Assembly: GCA_023333625.1 (NCBI GenBank)
Contig: CM041634.1
Location: 36,351,261 to 36,415,260 of the forward strand
Reading direction: 5' to 3'
DNA length: 64,000 bases
Source of the DNA: Bothriochloa decipiens
Taxonomy: Eukaryota; Streptophyta; Magnoliopsida; Poales; Poaceae
The first letter of the stretch is position 1. The number at the start of each line of letters is the position of its first letter. Positions 12,291 to 23,600 of the stretch are shown piece after piece. The notes beneath the pieces were generated by a model, which was given only the letters and a program-made list of their open reading frames with translations, searched no databases and was not told the DNA's origin. Both the position numbers and the translations under genes were made by a program.

Positions 12291-14397
12291 TATTTTTTTT
12301 TTGAAAGATCCGGTTACCCTAAGTAGAAGAGAATTTTGATCATACAAGCGCGAGAGGCGCTACCTCCCGTGGTAGACTGCCTCAAGAGGTTTGGGTCCCT
12401 CATGCTAATTACTCACTACATTATTTTCGATCCTTGGGCCATTTGCCCATTTTCTTGCCAAACTCCAGTTTGAGAATTCATCTTGTATCGCAGTGAGCAC
12501 TGCTTGCTCTGATTTTTGTTTATGATCAAAAAATGCGCCCGTTTCTCTCCTTCCATATTTGCCACATTGTAAGTATTGCAACTGAGTGACCTTCTCTTCT
12601 CCTTGCCGTAACCATTGACATGAACCATTCCTCCATCTCTTGGTTGGTTGTCTAGGACGCCGGATGGAGATTTGCACCGTGGCACCATCCCGCGACAATT
12701 TGCCAAATCCTCCTAGTGAAAGGGCATTCAGTAAAAATGTGGATGGTTGTCTCGAGGTTTCTCTCGCATAGAACACAAAAGTAGTTGTTTTCCCATCCCC
12801 TTTGTTGCAACCTCGCAGCTGTGCAGATCCTATCCTGGAGGGCTAACCACAAGAAAAACTTGCATTTGGGTGTTGCCCATGCCTTCCAAATTAGCTCTGG
12901 GAATTGCTGTCCACAAAATTGAATTTCGTAAGCTGATTTTGCTGAATACTTTCCGGAGCTCTCCAGGGTCCATATAATCTCATCCTCAGCATCATCTAAG
13001 AAGTCTAGGTGTTGAGTATGGATCAAGCGATACAGAAGAAAAACTTCCCTCAGTATTTCAGCTGTAAGATCATGTGCCAAATCATTGAATATCTTCATGT
13101 TGAATACTGCTTCACGCACTGACCTCTTCTTCCTCTTCGAGTGCTTATACAGCTTTGGGAATAATGTCATTGGTGATTGTCCCTCAATCCAGGATGAATG
13201 CCAGAAGCTTGCCTTCTTTCCATTGTGAACCGTCACCCACGTTGCCGCCCTGAAGAGAGCTCTGTCGGTGTCATCTATCGGCAACTCAGATCCCACCCAA
13301 GGTCTGTCCCTACTGTTCCATTCCATCCACAACCAGCGTAGCTTGAGTGCACGGCCAAAGAGAGAAAGGTTTAGGATTCCCAGACCTCCAAAATGGCACG
13401 GCCGTGACACCAACGGCCAGCTAACTTTGCACTTTCCTCCAGTGATCGCCTCATCTCCTGCCCAGAGGAATCGCCGGCGCATCTTGTCCAGGTCTGAGGA
13501 GAACTGCTTCGGTACTTTGATGCTAGTGAGCAGGTAAATAGCTATCGCACTAAGTACAGACCGAACCGTCCGGCCGGATTTAACAGTCGCCCTTGCCACC
13601 CTGACAGACGGCTTCCTACCTTGTCAAGTATCATCTGCAAGTGAACCAACTTGGTCCGGCCCAAGGTAAGAGGCAGCCCCAGATAAGTAATTGGAAAAGT
13701 CACTCGTTGTCCGCCAAACGGTTGGAGGATCTGATTAAGATCAAGGCCACTACATCCGATTGGTGCTACTGAACATTTGCTCCAGTTGAGTCTCAGTGCT
13801 CCAAAACGCTCTAGGATGTCCAGTAGTGCTGATACTTCTTCTTTGATTGGGTTCAGGAAGATGATGACATTGTCAGCATATAGCGAAACTCTGATTCTTG
13901 CATTCCTTCCTCGCAATGGTGATAGGATCCCTTCCTCAGTTGCCAACTGTAACACCTTCTGTAAGGAGTCTATTGCTAGGATGAAAATGTATGGTGACAG
14001 TGGGTCGCCTTGCCTCAGCCCTCTTGCGTGATCAATTCTCTCCCTCGCCTTGCCTTAGCCCTCTTGCGTGATCAATTCTCTCCCCAGCCGAGCCATTCAG
14101 TAGCACCGTTGAGTGTGAAGTGCTAAGTAATAAACTGATCCAGTCCCTCCATCGCGTGCTGAATCCTCGCGCTTCCATCATCTCCAAGATGTATTCCCAC
14201 GAGACAGTGTCAAACGCTTTTGATATGTCAAGTTTGAATAACAGTGATATTTTTCCCCGTGGTAAGGGTGACTGTGTGCGTGCTTGAGCATCTTCGTCTA
14301 TACTGAGTTTTGAAAGAAAAGGACAAAGGGTATATCGACCATCGATCTTACACACGTCATAATGGGGTGTTATCTGCAAAGTCAGTATTCCTGTCAT
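12291..14397 (-). mobile_element. 5'-truncated L1-type LINE, dead
   Basis: A T-run at 12291-12301 is the minus-strand poly-A tail. Reading 14397 down: reverse transcriptase palm (KLDISKAFDTVSWEYI, then GLRQG), then YADN where active enzymes have YADD (about 13880), then the thumb (ITYLGLPLTLGR), then a zinc-binding RVT domain (12652-13599, with WKAWATPKCKFFLWLALQDR and CVLCERNLETTIHIFTECP). The frame is split by a roughly 40-bp direct duplication at about 14007-14088 inside the GLRQGDP-like motif and by further shifts near 13560 and 12650. The 5' half (endonuclease) is absent. Confidence 0.88.
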
Positions 14398-14462
14398 GCG
14401 TTGCGTTGTTGGTTTCTTACTGCAGGTGGGTTAGTTAAATTTTGTAAATACTTTGAAATATA

Positions 14463-14692
14463 CTCCCTCAATTCTTTTTTTGACAGTTAAAATTATAAGT
14501 CACTCTAACTTTTTTAAAGAGTTAAATCATCTTAAATTTGACCAAATATACTAAATAAGTATCATTAGATTCTTTATTTATTGTATTTTTAAAATATATA
14601 TATTTAATGTCATAAATCTTTATAATTTTTGTCAGACTTTGAGATGCTGTGCCTCTTAAAAAAAGTTATAATGTCTTATGATTTGGAAGGGG
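14463..14692. mobile_element. degenerate Stowaway-like MITE
   Basis: It begins TA-CTCCCTC and ends GGAAGGGG-TA, with AT-rich sequence and ATTATAAGT-type inner repeats between. This is the usual form of Stowaway elements with a TA target duplication; the ends have diverged. Confidence 0.65.
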
Positions 14693-14996
14693 TACCGACA
14701 TACCGCATATAAATAGAGCCCCCCGTCGCTTGTTTTTAATATAGATATAGAAGCCTGCCAGTGCCGGAACGAGAAAACACTCTACGTGAGGGTGTGTTCC
14801 AATTTCCATCTGGTTGACTGGTACTAAGTCACTACGACTTACTGTGTACCCCGAAGTGTTTAGCTTCTGGTAGTCTAATTAAGATTTATTACATCATTGA
14901 TCGTTTCACTATGATGATCTTCGTGTGCTGATTATTCCTCTTTATTTTGTTGGTGGACCGGTGAGTACGTGTACGTGCAGCAGCTGATTGAATCCT

Positions 14997-15892
14997 ATGG
15001 AAGATCATCATGCAGCAACGATTGCGCACACGTGGTTGGCGGCGGTGGCGATCGCCGTTCTCCCTATTATCTCCATCCTGACTCTGACTGCCACCAACAA
15101 GGGAAGAAGATCCACCGTCGCCCCTCCCAACAAGCGCAAAGGGCCGCCGGTCGCGGAGGACGCTCCTCTCCTCGGGGTTCTGCCGGCCATCCTCACGAGG
15201 AGCTTGCAAGACGTGATCTGCGAGCAACACTCCAAGCTCGGCAGCGTGTTCACGCTGAGCCTCTTCTTCCCGTACCTCCCGACCCCGGCCCACCGTCGCC
15301 GCGACCGAGCGCGCGCCAGGCTCGAGGAGATACTCCGGGATCGCCAGGCAGCGGCGCAGGAGCGCATCGGCTGTCCGCGTTGCCGGGGACGACGACGTTG
15401 ACGACCGCGACATGCTGCAGGGCCTGCTGGACTCCAGGTACAGAGACGGCCGCGGCACGACGGAGGCGGAGGTCACCGGCCTGCTCGTGGCGCTGCTCTT
15501 CGCCGGCCATCACACCAGCGCCACGGTCACCACCTGGACGGCGGCGCGCCTGCTCCGCCACGCAGAGTGGCTGCACGCGGCCACGGACGAGCAGAGGCGG
15601 CTGCTGCTGCAGCAGCAGCAGAGGAAAGATCGGAACGACGCAGCAGCAGCAGTCATCGACTACGACGTCACTGCTGCTCCGGATGGACGTCCTCCACCGC
15701 AGCGTGAAGGAGGCGCTGCGGCTCCACCCGGTGACCCCGATGATCCTGCGCAGCGCGCGCAGGCCGTTCACCGTGCGCACTCCGGACGGCGCCGAGTACG
15801 AGGTCCCCGCGGGGCGCGTGCTGGCGAGCCCGCTGGTGGTGAACAATCTTCTCCGGAGCATCTACAGGGACCCTGACGCGTTCGACCCGGAT
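14997..15892 (+). pseudogene. CYP51-family P450 pseudogene (obtusifoliol demethylase-like, CYP51H-like)
   Basis: CYP51 enzymes are ER-bound sterol 14-demethylases; grasses also have divergent CYP51H members. Visible: an N-terminal membrane anchor (about residues 10-32), PLLGVLPAILTRSL, KLGSVFTLSLF, then immediately FPYLPTPAHRRRDRARARL. In intact CYP51s these last two blocks lie roughly 140-150 residues apart, so the substrate-recognition segment is deleted in frame. A frameshift near 15340-15410 leads into MLQGLLDSRYRDGRGTTEAE and the I-helix (LLFAGHHTSATVTTWT). A second, 1-bp shift near 15669 leads into MDVLHRSVKEALRLHP (ExxR helix). Similarity stops at YRDPDAFDPD, before the haem-binding cysteine loop. 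A Q-rich CAG run is at about 15605-15625. It cannot make a working enzyme. CYP51 identity is firm; the H subfamily is a guess from divergence. Confidence 0.85.
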
Positions 15893-16323
15893 AGTGAACT
15901 GGAGCAGAGCTGGAGCGGAGGAACTGGACTGGTGGGTAGTGAGATGCCCGGCTGGAACGGTCGGGAGAGTAACGCAGGCTGGAGGCGACTCGGCGTCATC
16001 GAAGCGAACTGTATCGTTCCTCATCATTTTTTATATATATTATATTATCAATCAAATCAGGGTTTGTCCTTGGGCCTCACCGATCTATCCTAGGTTTCCA
16101 TCACGGAAATGATGGACACATCCTGAGAAAACTGAATCACACGCACAATTAACCTGCCACACAGCATATTAGTTTTACAAGTGCAATGGCATCAGTACGT
16201 TGTATATGGCTATATATGTAGTGTGTTTTCTACCGAAGCCACTCCTGTCCACCAACCCAAACCTAGGTGATGAACGGTGCAGCTTCATCCTGCGACAGCT
16301 TGTGAGACCACGCAACTCTTCCG
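15893..16323. other. spacer between convergent P450 and pectinesterase remnants
   Basis: The sequence after DAFDPD does not resemble P450. It includes an AT-rich run near 16030-16050 and presumably the pectinesterase 3' UTR on the minus strand. Confidence 0.4.
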
Positions 16324-17363
16324 TCAGTTTTGGAGCCTTCCCCCGTAGCACTGGTACTGCCCGTAGAACGCGGTCCTGCACGGCCAAGATATAACATGAA
16401 ACCAGAACACGTCAGGTGAACGTATCTGCGAAAGTTTCAGTAGCTGTAGTGCACAAGGACAGGCTGATCGATGCATAAGTGATCCAAGCTCACACCACGC
16501 ACCTCTGTTTGTCGGAGTCGTCGCTGCCGTCGTCGTCCCAGCCCTGGGGCGGCACCGTGCTGGACATGTAGCTGAGAGCGAAGACGACGCGGGAGTAGGG
16601 ACCCAAGGGTCGGCCCAGGACGGACGTGCCGGCCCCGAGCCCCGTCAGCTTGCACCCGACGAAACTGAACCCGGTGTCCTCCGATTCCGACGACCGTTTG
16701 TGCGCCGTGAGCGCGCCGCCGGCCGGCGAGACGGAATGGAGGTGGCACTTCTGCATACATTTGATCGGGTAACAGAAACGTCGACTGAGAATGACGTTGA
16801 TCGGCAAAAAACTGACACCTAATGATAGTGAAAATTGATGGGAAATATGGATCTGATGATTCACAAGACCACAAGTATTATCAATCAGACCGTACGTAAC
16901 GTACATCGAACAGAGCCTTGCCATTGCCGGAGATGAAGTCGGTGCCCCCTTGGACGTAACAGCCACGGTAGTAATGGCGCCCCGTGTCGTCCAGGAGCGT
17001 GTCCTGGAACGACACGAACCTGCACCCGTAGAACGCCGCCCTGTCTCCGGCGACCCTCATGGCGACTGCCGGCCCGCTACTCCCGAACGTGTTCTGCATT
17101 ATTGCAAATGAAAATAGTGGAACCAATCAAGACCGTCGCGCTATATTATGTATGCTAAAGTACTGGGAAACAATTAATCAAGACTGCATATGCATACACA
17201 CACCTGGAACGCTAAGCGCTTGGCGATGCAGTCGGAGGCTAGTACGGATACTGTCGGGCTCTCAGCGTCAGAGGCCACCCAGGACTCGTTCCAGGTGATG
17301 ACGGTCGAGCTGGCGCTCGTGCCCAAAAGAGTTATGCAAGGCTTGTCCACCACCACTTTCTCT
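16324..17363 (-). CDS. pectinesterase catalytic domain, 5' exon(s) missing
   Basis: Pectin methylesterases de-esterify homogalacturonan in the cell wall. Exons 17363-17204, 17093-16905, 16750-16503 and 16375-16324 join in phase and end in TAFYGQYQCYGGRLQN-stop. Recognisable blocks: REKVVVDKPCITLLG, TVITWNESW, QNTFGSSGPAVAMRV, GDRAAFYGCRF, FQDTLLDDTGRHYYRGCYV, GGTDFISGNGKALF and LGRPLGPYSRVVFA. Catalytic Asp residues of QDTLL and TDF and the Arg of LGRP are kept, but the usual DFIFG is DFISG, the normally invariant Trp after LGRP is Leu, and GPAVA stands where most members have GQAVA. The first coding exon (signal peptide, GTYR-type block) is not found in 17364-18775. Probably a decaying gene; an upstream exon separated by the copia insertion is a weaker alternative. 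Confidence 0.78.
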
Positions 17364-18439
17364 CTCCAAAGGACAGTGCGAACACATGCATTTAGTTCTA
17401 CTAGAGAGATTAGCTTGATCAACATGAGGATCCAGCAATGAACATGAACTTGCATTCGTATACATGCCAGATGCCCAGAGCATCGTCGTTCAGTACTACA
17501 CACACTTGCCTGTACACTTGGAGCAAAGGAATTAAATTGAATTTCCTAAATGATTGGTTAACAATACTTGGCTTGTGGCGTCGGTCCAATCCACAAGCAT
17601 GTAAAAAGCTGCATACATATGTACACTTACGGTCATCGTCTGTAACGGAATTTTCTACTTGCTTTTTTGTCTGCGACGTACGACTGCGCCGGTTGAAATG
17701 TTTTGCGGTGTTCAGGGGGGTGTTGCTTAAAGTTTGAGCTACATTGCTGTTGCTGTTTACAAATTCACAACATAATAAACTAGTGGCCCTCAAATAATTA
17801 ATACGGGTACCTACTACCTAGTATTTCTTCACGGTAACATTTGGTGTTTACTTTTTTTTCGAGACTCAATTGCAGACGCTGCATATGCATTTGCATACAC
17901 TTACTCCAATGAACACACGCAAGCACACTCTAACCTTATGAGCAGCACAACAATATGTCTAGACCATCTAAAACTGATCACAAAATATGTTGTTTCTACT
18001 TATTTTCGTTCCATATAAATATTTTGTATTTTTATAAGACAAATTGCTTTAAAAACAAATGGAAAACCAATCGAATACTTTCAATGCTCGCAAACAATAA
18101 ATCAATAGTCAGGAGTTAAAAAAAAGGCTTAAGTTCAGGAATCCTGCTATTCCACCCGGAGAGAGAAAAAAAGGAAAGACCTCGTTCTTAGGGGTCCTCT
18201 TTGTCAATCTCATTGCTGACAACTGACAAGTAGATCCTCCTGTGACCATTTTATCTCTGTTTATTCTCTTGTACAAGTTGTCTTTTTCTAATTATTTTTG
18301 ACAAGGAATCAACATATTGCTTAACAACAAGAAGCTGTTAAAACCATTATAGAGTTAACGGTTACATTCTGGAGCGCCGTCATTAAAAGACACTTTGATC
18401 ATGCGGTGCAAAAGTACAAGAACAATTGAAAGTAATGTC
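17364..18439. other. AT-rich spacer upstream of the pectinesterase remnant
   Basis: No first exon of the pectinesterase and no other gene seen. It contains a SINE tail fragment (17848-17955). Confidence 0.4.
17848..17955 (-). mobile_element. SINE 3'-end fragment
   Basis: On the minus strand the sequence runs through GTGTGCTTGCGTGTGTTC to CGTCTGCAATTGAGTC and an A-rich tail. This resembles the 3' half of the complete SINE at 40437-40738. No tRNA-like head remains. Confidence 0.5.
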
Positions 18440-18745
18440 ATTGGTCCTAATACAAGCAAGAGCTTGCCTAGCAAGCATGTCGGCCATTTGATTCTGCGTA
18501 CATCTCATTCTTCTTATGGATGATGACATTTCCTACAAAGTGGAGTTGATGATCTATTCTCTAATCAGGGGGGTGTTGTTGATCCGGTCCATTGAGAAAA
18601 TGAACACGATGTTGGTTATCAGATAAAATTGTGGTGTGCTGCCATTGCAAAGCTCTGATAATAATCGCCGCAAGAGCAAGCGCAGCAAACTCTGCCATGA
18701 GAACCGAAGAGTTTCTCATGGCTGCCTTGATGAACATGCTTTGAG
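18440..18745 (-). mobile_element. LINE RNase H-like domain remnant
   Basis: The minus-strand frame reads FIKAAMRNSSVLMAEFAALA, then HTTILSDNQ and VHFLNGPDQ, typical of the RNase H-like (RVT_3) domain at the end of plant L1 LINEs. Several stops follow. The copia element begins about 30 bp beyond the start of this remnant. Confidence 0.65.
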
Positions 18746-18775
18746 GAGTTTATACCTGCGTATTGACCAGAAAAA

Positions 18776-20548
18776 TGCGAACACATAGTTTTTACATAAC
18801 CATTGTGGAGCGTCCTTGTTGTGTGATGAACGATTGTCAACATGCCAACACTTTGGTGTGTGGTTGGTTCGGTGGTTCTACTGATCCCCTGGTACAGGGT
18901 TATGTGTCAAAACGGTGTCTCTTGGCTCGTGATGTGCAGGTGTGGAGTCCAGATGCGGTGGCAGCGGTCGGGAGAAGGTCAAGTAGGGCGTGCCATGCCG
19001 ACGGACCGGGTGCGGTGAAGGGCGGACGCTAGACTTGGACTAATGGACCAGACGATCGGGTGGCCAGCCGCGGTGGCTGACACTTGGGACATCGACAAGC
19101 GCAAGTATATATGGCGAGGGACGCGTACTATGCTACCCGCGAGGAGATTTGGTGGTTTGTCCTCAAAACCATCGGCGGGGGACGCGTACGGGCTACGCTA
19201 CTCGCGGACGGTTTCGTGGTTTGGCCTCAAAACCATCGGCGGCGGGTTTCGCGGGTTTGGGCCTCAAAAACTGAGCGGAGGTCCTGATGCAGACGGACGG
19301 CACGTGACGACATTGGTGAGATCGCTTCGGAGTGAGGCTACCGATGAGGAGGCGCGGTGGCCGTCGGATCAGGAAATCTGGAGTTGGACCATAGTTTCCT
19401 TGGCTAGGTGGTTCGCTCTAGGAAATATCTAGGGGCAGAAGTGGAATTGTGTAATAATCCTATAAATAAGAGAGGACTGTCTTCACTCAGTCTCACCTCT
19501 CCCATTCCAGTTGTTCATCCTAGAGTTTCCCAGTCTCTAGTTTTTCTGAGTGTGTGAGGTCCACTGCAAATCTTATAGTGATTTATTCATGGAAAGAGAA
19601 CCCCCTAGTGTGCTCGTGCCCTTTGGGCTTTTATTTTCATGTGATTCTCGTGATGGATTTATGTTCTTGTTGTTCTTAATTTGTTCATCCCGAGTTCCTC
19701 TGCCCTCTCTATTTTTGTGGTCGAATTTCTTCGATTTTGCACTGTCTGAGTCCATTTTTCTTGTGTAGATTCGTGCTATGACGTGAGAGGATCAATCCCA
19801 CCAAAGGGTTTGAGCTAATTCCTCACGAGCAAGTAGATCGGGGCGGTTTTGTGTTCATGGCGAGTTCTTGATAGGTTTTTACCTCTTTCTTGATTTCTCT
19901 TGATTTGTGTTAAATTGGGCCATGAACTTTTAGAGGTAGACTCTCTATTGCCTTGTGAACCTATGGTTAAAATTTTGTGGCAATCGGAGTTGATTTGACC
20001 GAGAAATCGAGTTTTCCTTGTTCCGGGCGATTTTCGCGCGATTCTGTTCGTGCTGATTTTTTTGACCCGCACACAGTCCGCCGCTTTGAGCCCGGACAGT
20101 CCACAAGTCAAGTTTTGTTATGTTCCAATCATGTTCTGGGTCTGAAGATTGGTCCACTACTTTTGACCCACGGACAGTCCACACCTGGAGGCCCGGACAG
20201 TCCGCCCTTGTGCCGAAAAGGCTGATTTCGCTCATTCTGGGTCTGAAGTTTGGTCCACTCCTTCTGACCTGCGGACAGTCTACACTAGGGGGTCCGGACA
20301 GTCTGCCCCTGTGCTGGAAAGGTTGTTTTCACTTGTTTTGATCGGCTCTTGCTTCCATCTTCTTTCGTGGGTTCTCCTTTATGCCTAAGACTTCGCGTGG
20401 GATATCTTGCTACCCGTTAGCACGTGTATCACTCGCATCTTGTGAGGTTTTGCTCTTGGTGTAGTTTACTGAGCTGAGGACCTAAAAGATTTGAAAGAAT
20501 TTTTGAGGCTCCCATTCACCCCCCTCTAGTCGCCTTTCTGGTCCTTCA
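18776..20548 (+). repeat. 5' LTR of the copia element
   Basis: It starts TGCGAACACAT and ends GTCCTTCA, two bases before the primer site. Its last 750 bp match 29201-29948, and the whole LTR resembles the minus-strand solo LTR at 43167-45021. It contains four or five GGACAGTCCGC/GGACAGTCTGC-like motifs between 20070 and 20300, a signature of several grass copia LTRs. Confidence 0.8.
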
Positions 20549-20550
20549 AT

Positions 20551-20563
20551 TGGTATCAGAGCC
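20551..20563 (+). other. primer-binding site of the copia element
   Basis: TGGTATCAGAGCC, complementary to the 3' end of initiator tRNA-Met, lies two bases after the 5' LTR. This is the standard plant copia primer site. Confidence 0.9.
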
Positions 20564-20613
20564 AGTTAAGGATCACTTCCACCTTAATCGGTCTGTGATC
20601 CGCAGAAGGCGAC

Positions 20614-23600
20614 ATGGCTTTGAATCACTGACCGAGCAAGCCATTCCAATTTAATGGGGAGAACTACTCATATTGGAAGATTCGTATGCAGGCCCATCTT
20701 CAGGGGATTGATTCGCGTCTTTGAGAGATCATTGAGAATGCTGATTACGTGGTACTTGCTGCCCGTATCAATTAAGAGCAGATCGACCAACACAATGTGA
20801 AAAATATTGCTCGTGCTGAGCTTTATGCCGCTCTTTCGATTCCTGAGTTTGATCGTGTCTCTGATTGTGTGATAGCTCGAGAGATCTGGAGGAGGTTTCA
20901 AAGCTTCCACGAGGGTACAGCCCATGTCAAAACCAGACTCTACGAGACATACAAGTGAGAGTACGAGAACTTCACTCAAGTTGATGGAGAGACAATTGAT
21001 TCGATGTTTTCTCGCTTTACCACCATTGTGAAAAACATGCAAGCTAACAATGCAGCTATGCCCTATGACGATCATCCGAGAGCACTCAAGCTCCTATATG
21101 CTCTAGATCGAAGGGTCTAGGAGGTCAAAGTGTAGACGATCATTGAGTTGGCCAACTACGAAACTCTCACCATAGATGAGCTGTTCAGCAAGCTCAAGTC
21201 CACTGAGATCGACCTCCAGACGCAGGCGAGGATCAAGAATCCATCTGCTCCTACCATGGCTTTGGTATCAGGTAACTCAAGTTCAAGTTCTTCTTTGGTT
21301 AACCCTTTATAGTTGTCTCTTGCCTTGTCTTCTCTTTTGTCTGCAATAGAGGAGCAGATGGAGGCTCTTGGGGATGATGAGCGCATTAGCAAGTTCTCGC
21401 GGTTTCACAACAACCGCTTGAACCATCGGGGTGGTGGTGGCAACAAACAAGGTTGCTTTGAATGTGAAAAGCCTGACCACTATGTCACCAGCTGCCTCAA
21501 CAAGAACAAGAGCTACTCTGGCAAGAATGACTACACCACGCACAAGGACAAGCATGAGTCGTCCTCCCACAAGTACAAGTCCAAGAAGAACCTCGACCCC
21601 GAGCGCATGAGCAAGAAGTACTTCGAGGCTTTGCAAGCGAAGCAGCGCGCTTTGGTCATGAACTTTAGCGATGTCGACTCCGACAGTGATTGTCCACCAA
21701 GTGATAATGAGGCTGAGAAGAAGGTGGAGACCAAGTTCAAAGGTTTGAGCTTCTATGCCAACGAGCGTCGAGGAGGTTACTGCACCGTGGCGCTCGACAA
21801 CACCACCACCGGCAATGAAGAAGAGGTCGACACCAACCCTGAGGTAGAACACACAATCGAATCTCTTCTCACTGAGCTTGATTTTGTGACTGACACCATG
21901 CTCAAGTAAGATGCTTTGCTTATTCATGCAGCTTAAGAATGCAATGGTTTCAAGGCTCAGTATCTCACAACTTTAGAAGAGCTTGAGCAGGCTAAGAAGG
22001 ATATGGTTGTTGTGTCTGATGAGACTGAGTGCAATGAATGCACTGTTCACATGTCTAGTCTCATTTCTTTGCAGTCCAAGTACTCTGTTTTGGTTGAAGA
22101 GTTGGATAGGGCTAGAGCTGAGCCAGTTTTGTCAGGTCCTTGCAAATCTTGTGCTGAGTTATGTTCTGAGCTTTCTAAGAAGGTTGCTAGGATCACTGTG
22201 ATTGAGAAATCTAGTGAGTCTGGTACTAGTGCTAGATGTGCTTGCTGTGAGGCTTTGGAGGTTGAGCTTGGAAAGTGCAGGCATGATAAGAAAACGATCG
22301 AAGAGGAAAATACATTCCTTCAGCACATGTTGATTTGGCTTTCTTGCAGTGAGCCACAGTTGGGCATGATGATGAGTCAGTACAAGAGGGGTACTGAAAC
22401 AACGGGTTCAGGCTTTGCTTCAGGTGGGAAGGGTGATAATGTCTTTGGCAAGGTTGGTGAACATAGTGGTTTGAGCATGAGTGAGAAACCCACCAATCCT
22501 CCCAAGCTCATCAAGATAAACCCACCTAAGCCCTCTGAGCCTACCAAGCCCATTGTGAGGGGTGGAGTGATTGATGGGAATCCCAAAGCTCCACCTCAGA
22601 AACAAGTATGGATTCCAAAACCTAACCACCTTAGGAACCCACTTGACACTTTGCCAAACATCTCTGATAAGCCCCTTCCTAAGGCTAAACCACCTCCAAG
22701 AGTGAACCATGTCCACAACAGAGTGAGTCATCCACAACCCAAGAGAGAGGTGTACCACTGTGAGTATTGCAAGAGAGATGGTCATTTGTTTGTGTTTTGC
22801 TTTAGGAGGAAGAGATATGAGATGCGTAAGTTTGAGCTTTCACATCAGAACATGCATCGCCCATCTCATGGTATGCATTCTTCACCTGCTCAGAGGAGCA
22901 ATGCTAGACCTATAGGTGCAAGACCTCAAGGTGCTAGGCCTCATTTTGTGAGACCACATGATGGTCATGCTCGGCGAGGCCCAAGTCATCCTCAATATGA
23001 CTCAAGGTCTCATGGAAGTGGCTCTCAGTCCTACACTTCTAGTGGACCACGTTTTCTCTCTCGTGGTGATCGCTACTCTTCCATGGGACATGGCATGTAT
23101 GGTGTTTTTCCTAACATTTTTCTAGGGCAAATGACCCAGCAGTGGTTTTCTCCTCAGTTTACTAACGCCAGTGTTGGATCGTTTGCTCATCCCATGTCTT
23201 TCTATTGATACAGCATGGAGGCTTGGAGAACATATGGCTTGTTGATTCCGGGTGTTCGCGCCACATGACCAAAAATTCAAATTGGTTCTCCAGCCTCAAC
23301 CCCATGACCTCCAAGGAGTACATCATATTTGGGGACAATGGTAAGGGTAAGGTGCTTTCTCGTGGGTCGGTAAGGCTCAACGAGAACTTTGTGCTCAAGG
23401 ATGTTGCTTTGGTTTTGAGCTTGCATTTCAATCTCCTTTCGATTTCGCAACTCCTTAGAGATGGTTTTGAAGTGCACTTTAAGCCGGGCCTTTCTCGCAT
23501 TTTGGATTCTCGTGGTGATCTTGTTTGCTCGATTGTGCCTTTTAGACTTGTCTTTCATGCAGATTTTTCTCGTTCTTTCGGCGTGTCTTGATGTTTGGTG

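Noticed and set aside
15250..15861. Long minus-strand frame over the P450 relic
   Set aside because: Shadow of GC-rich P450 sequence; the translation lacks motifs.
21307..21927. 206-codon minus-strand frame in the copia gag region
   Set aside because: The plus strand holds a zinc knuckle in the matching frame, so this is antisense.
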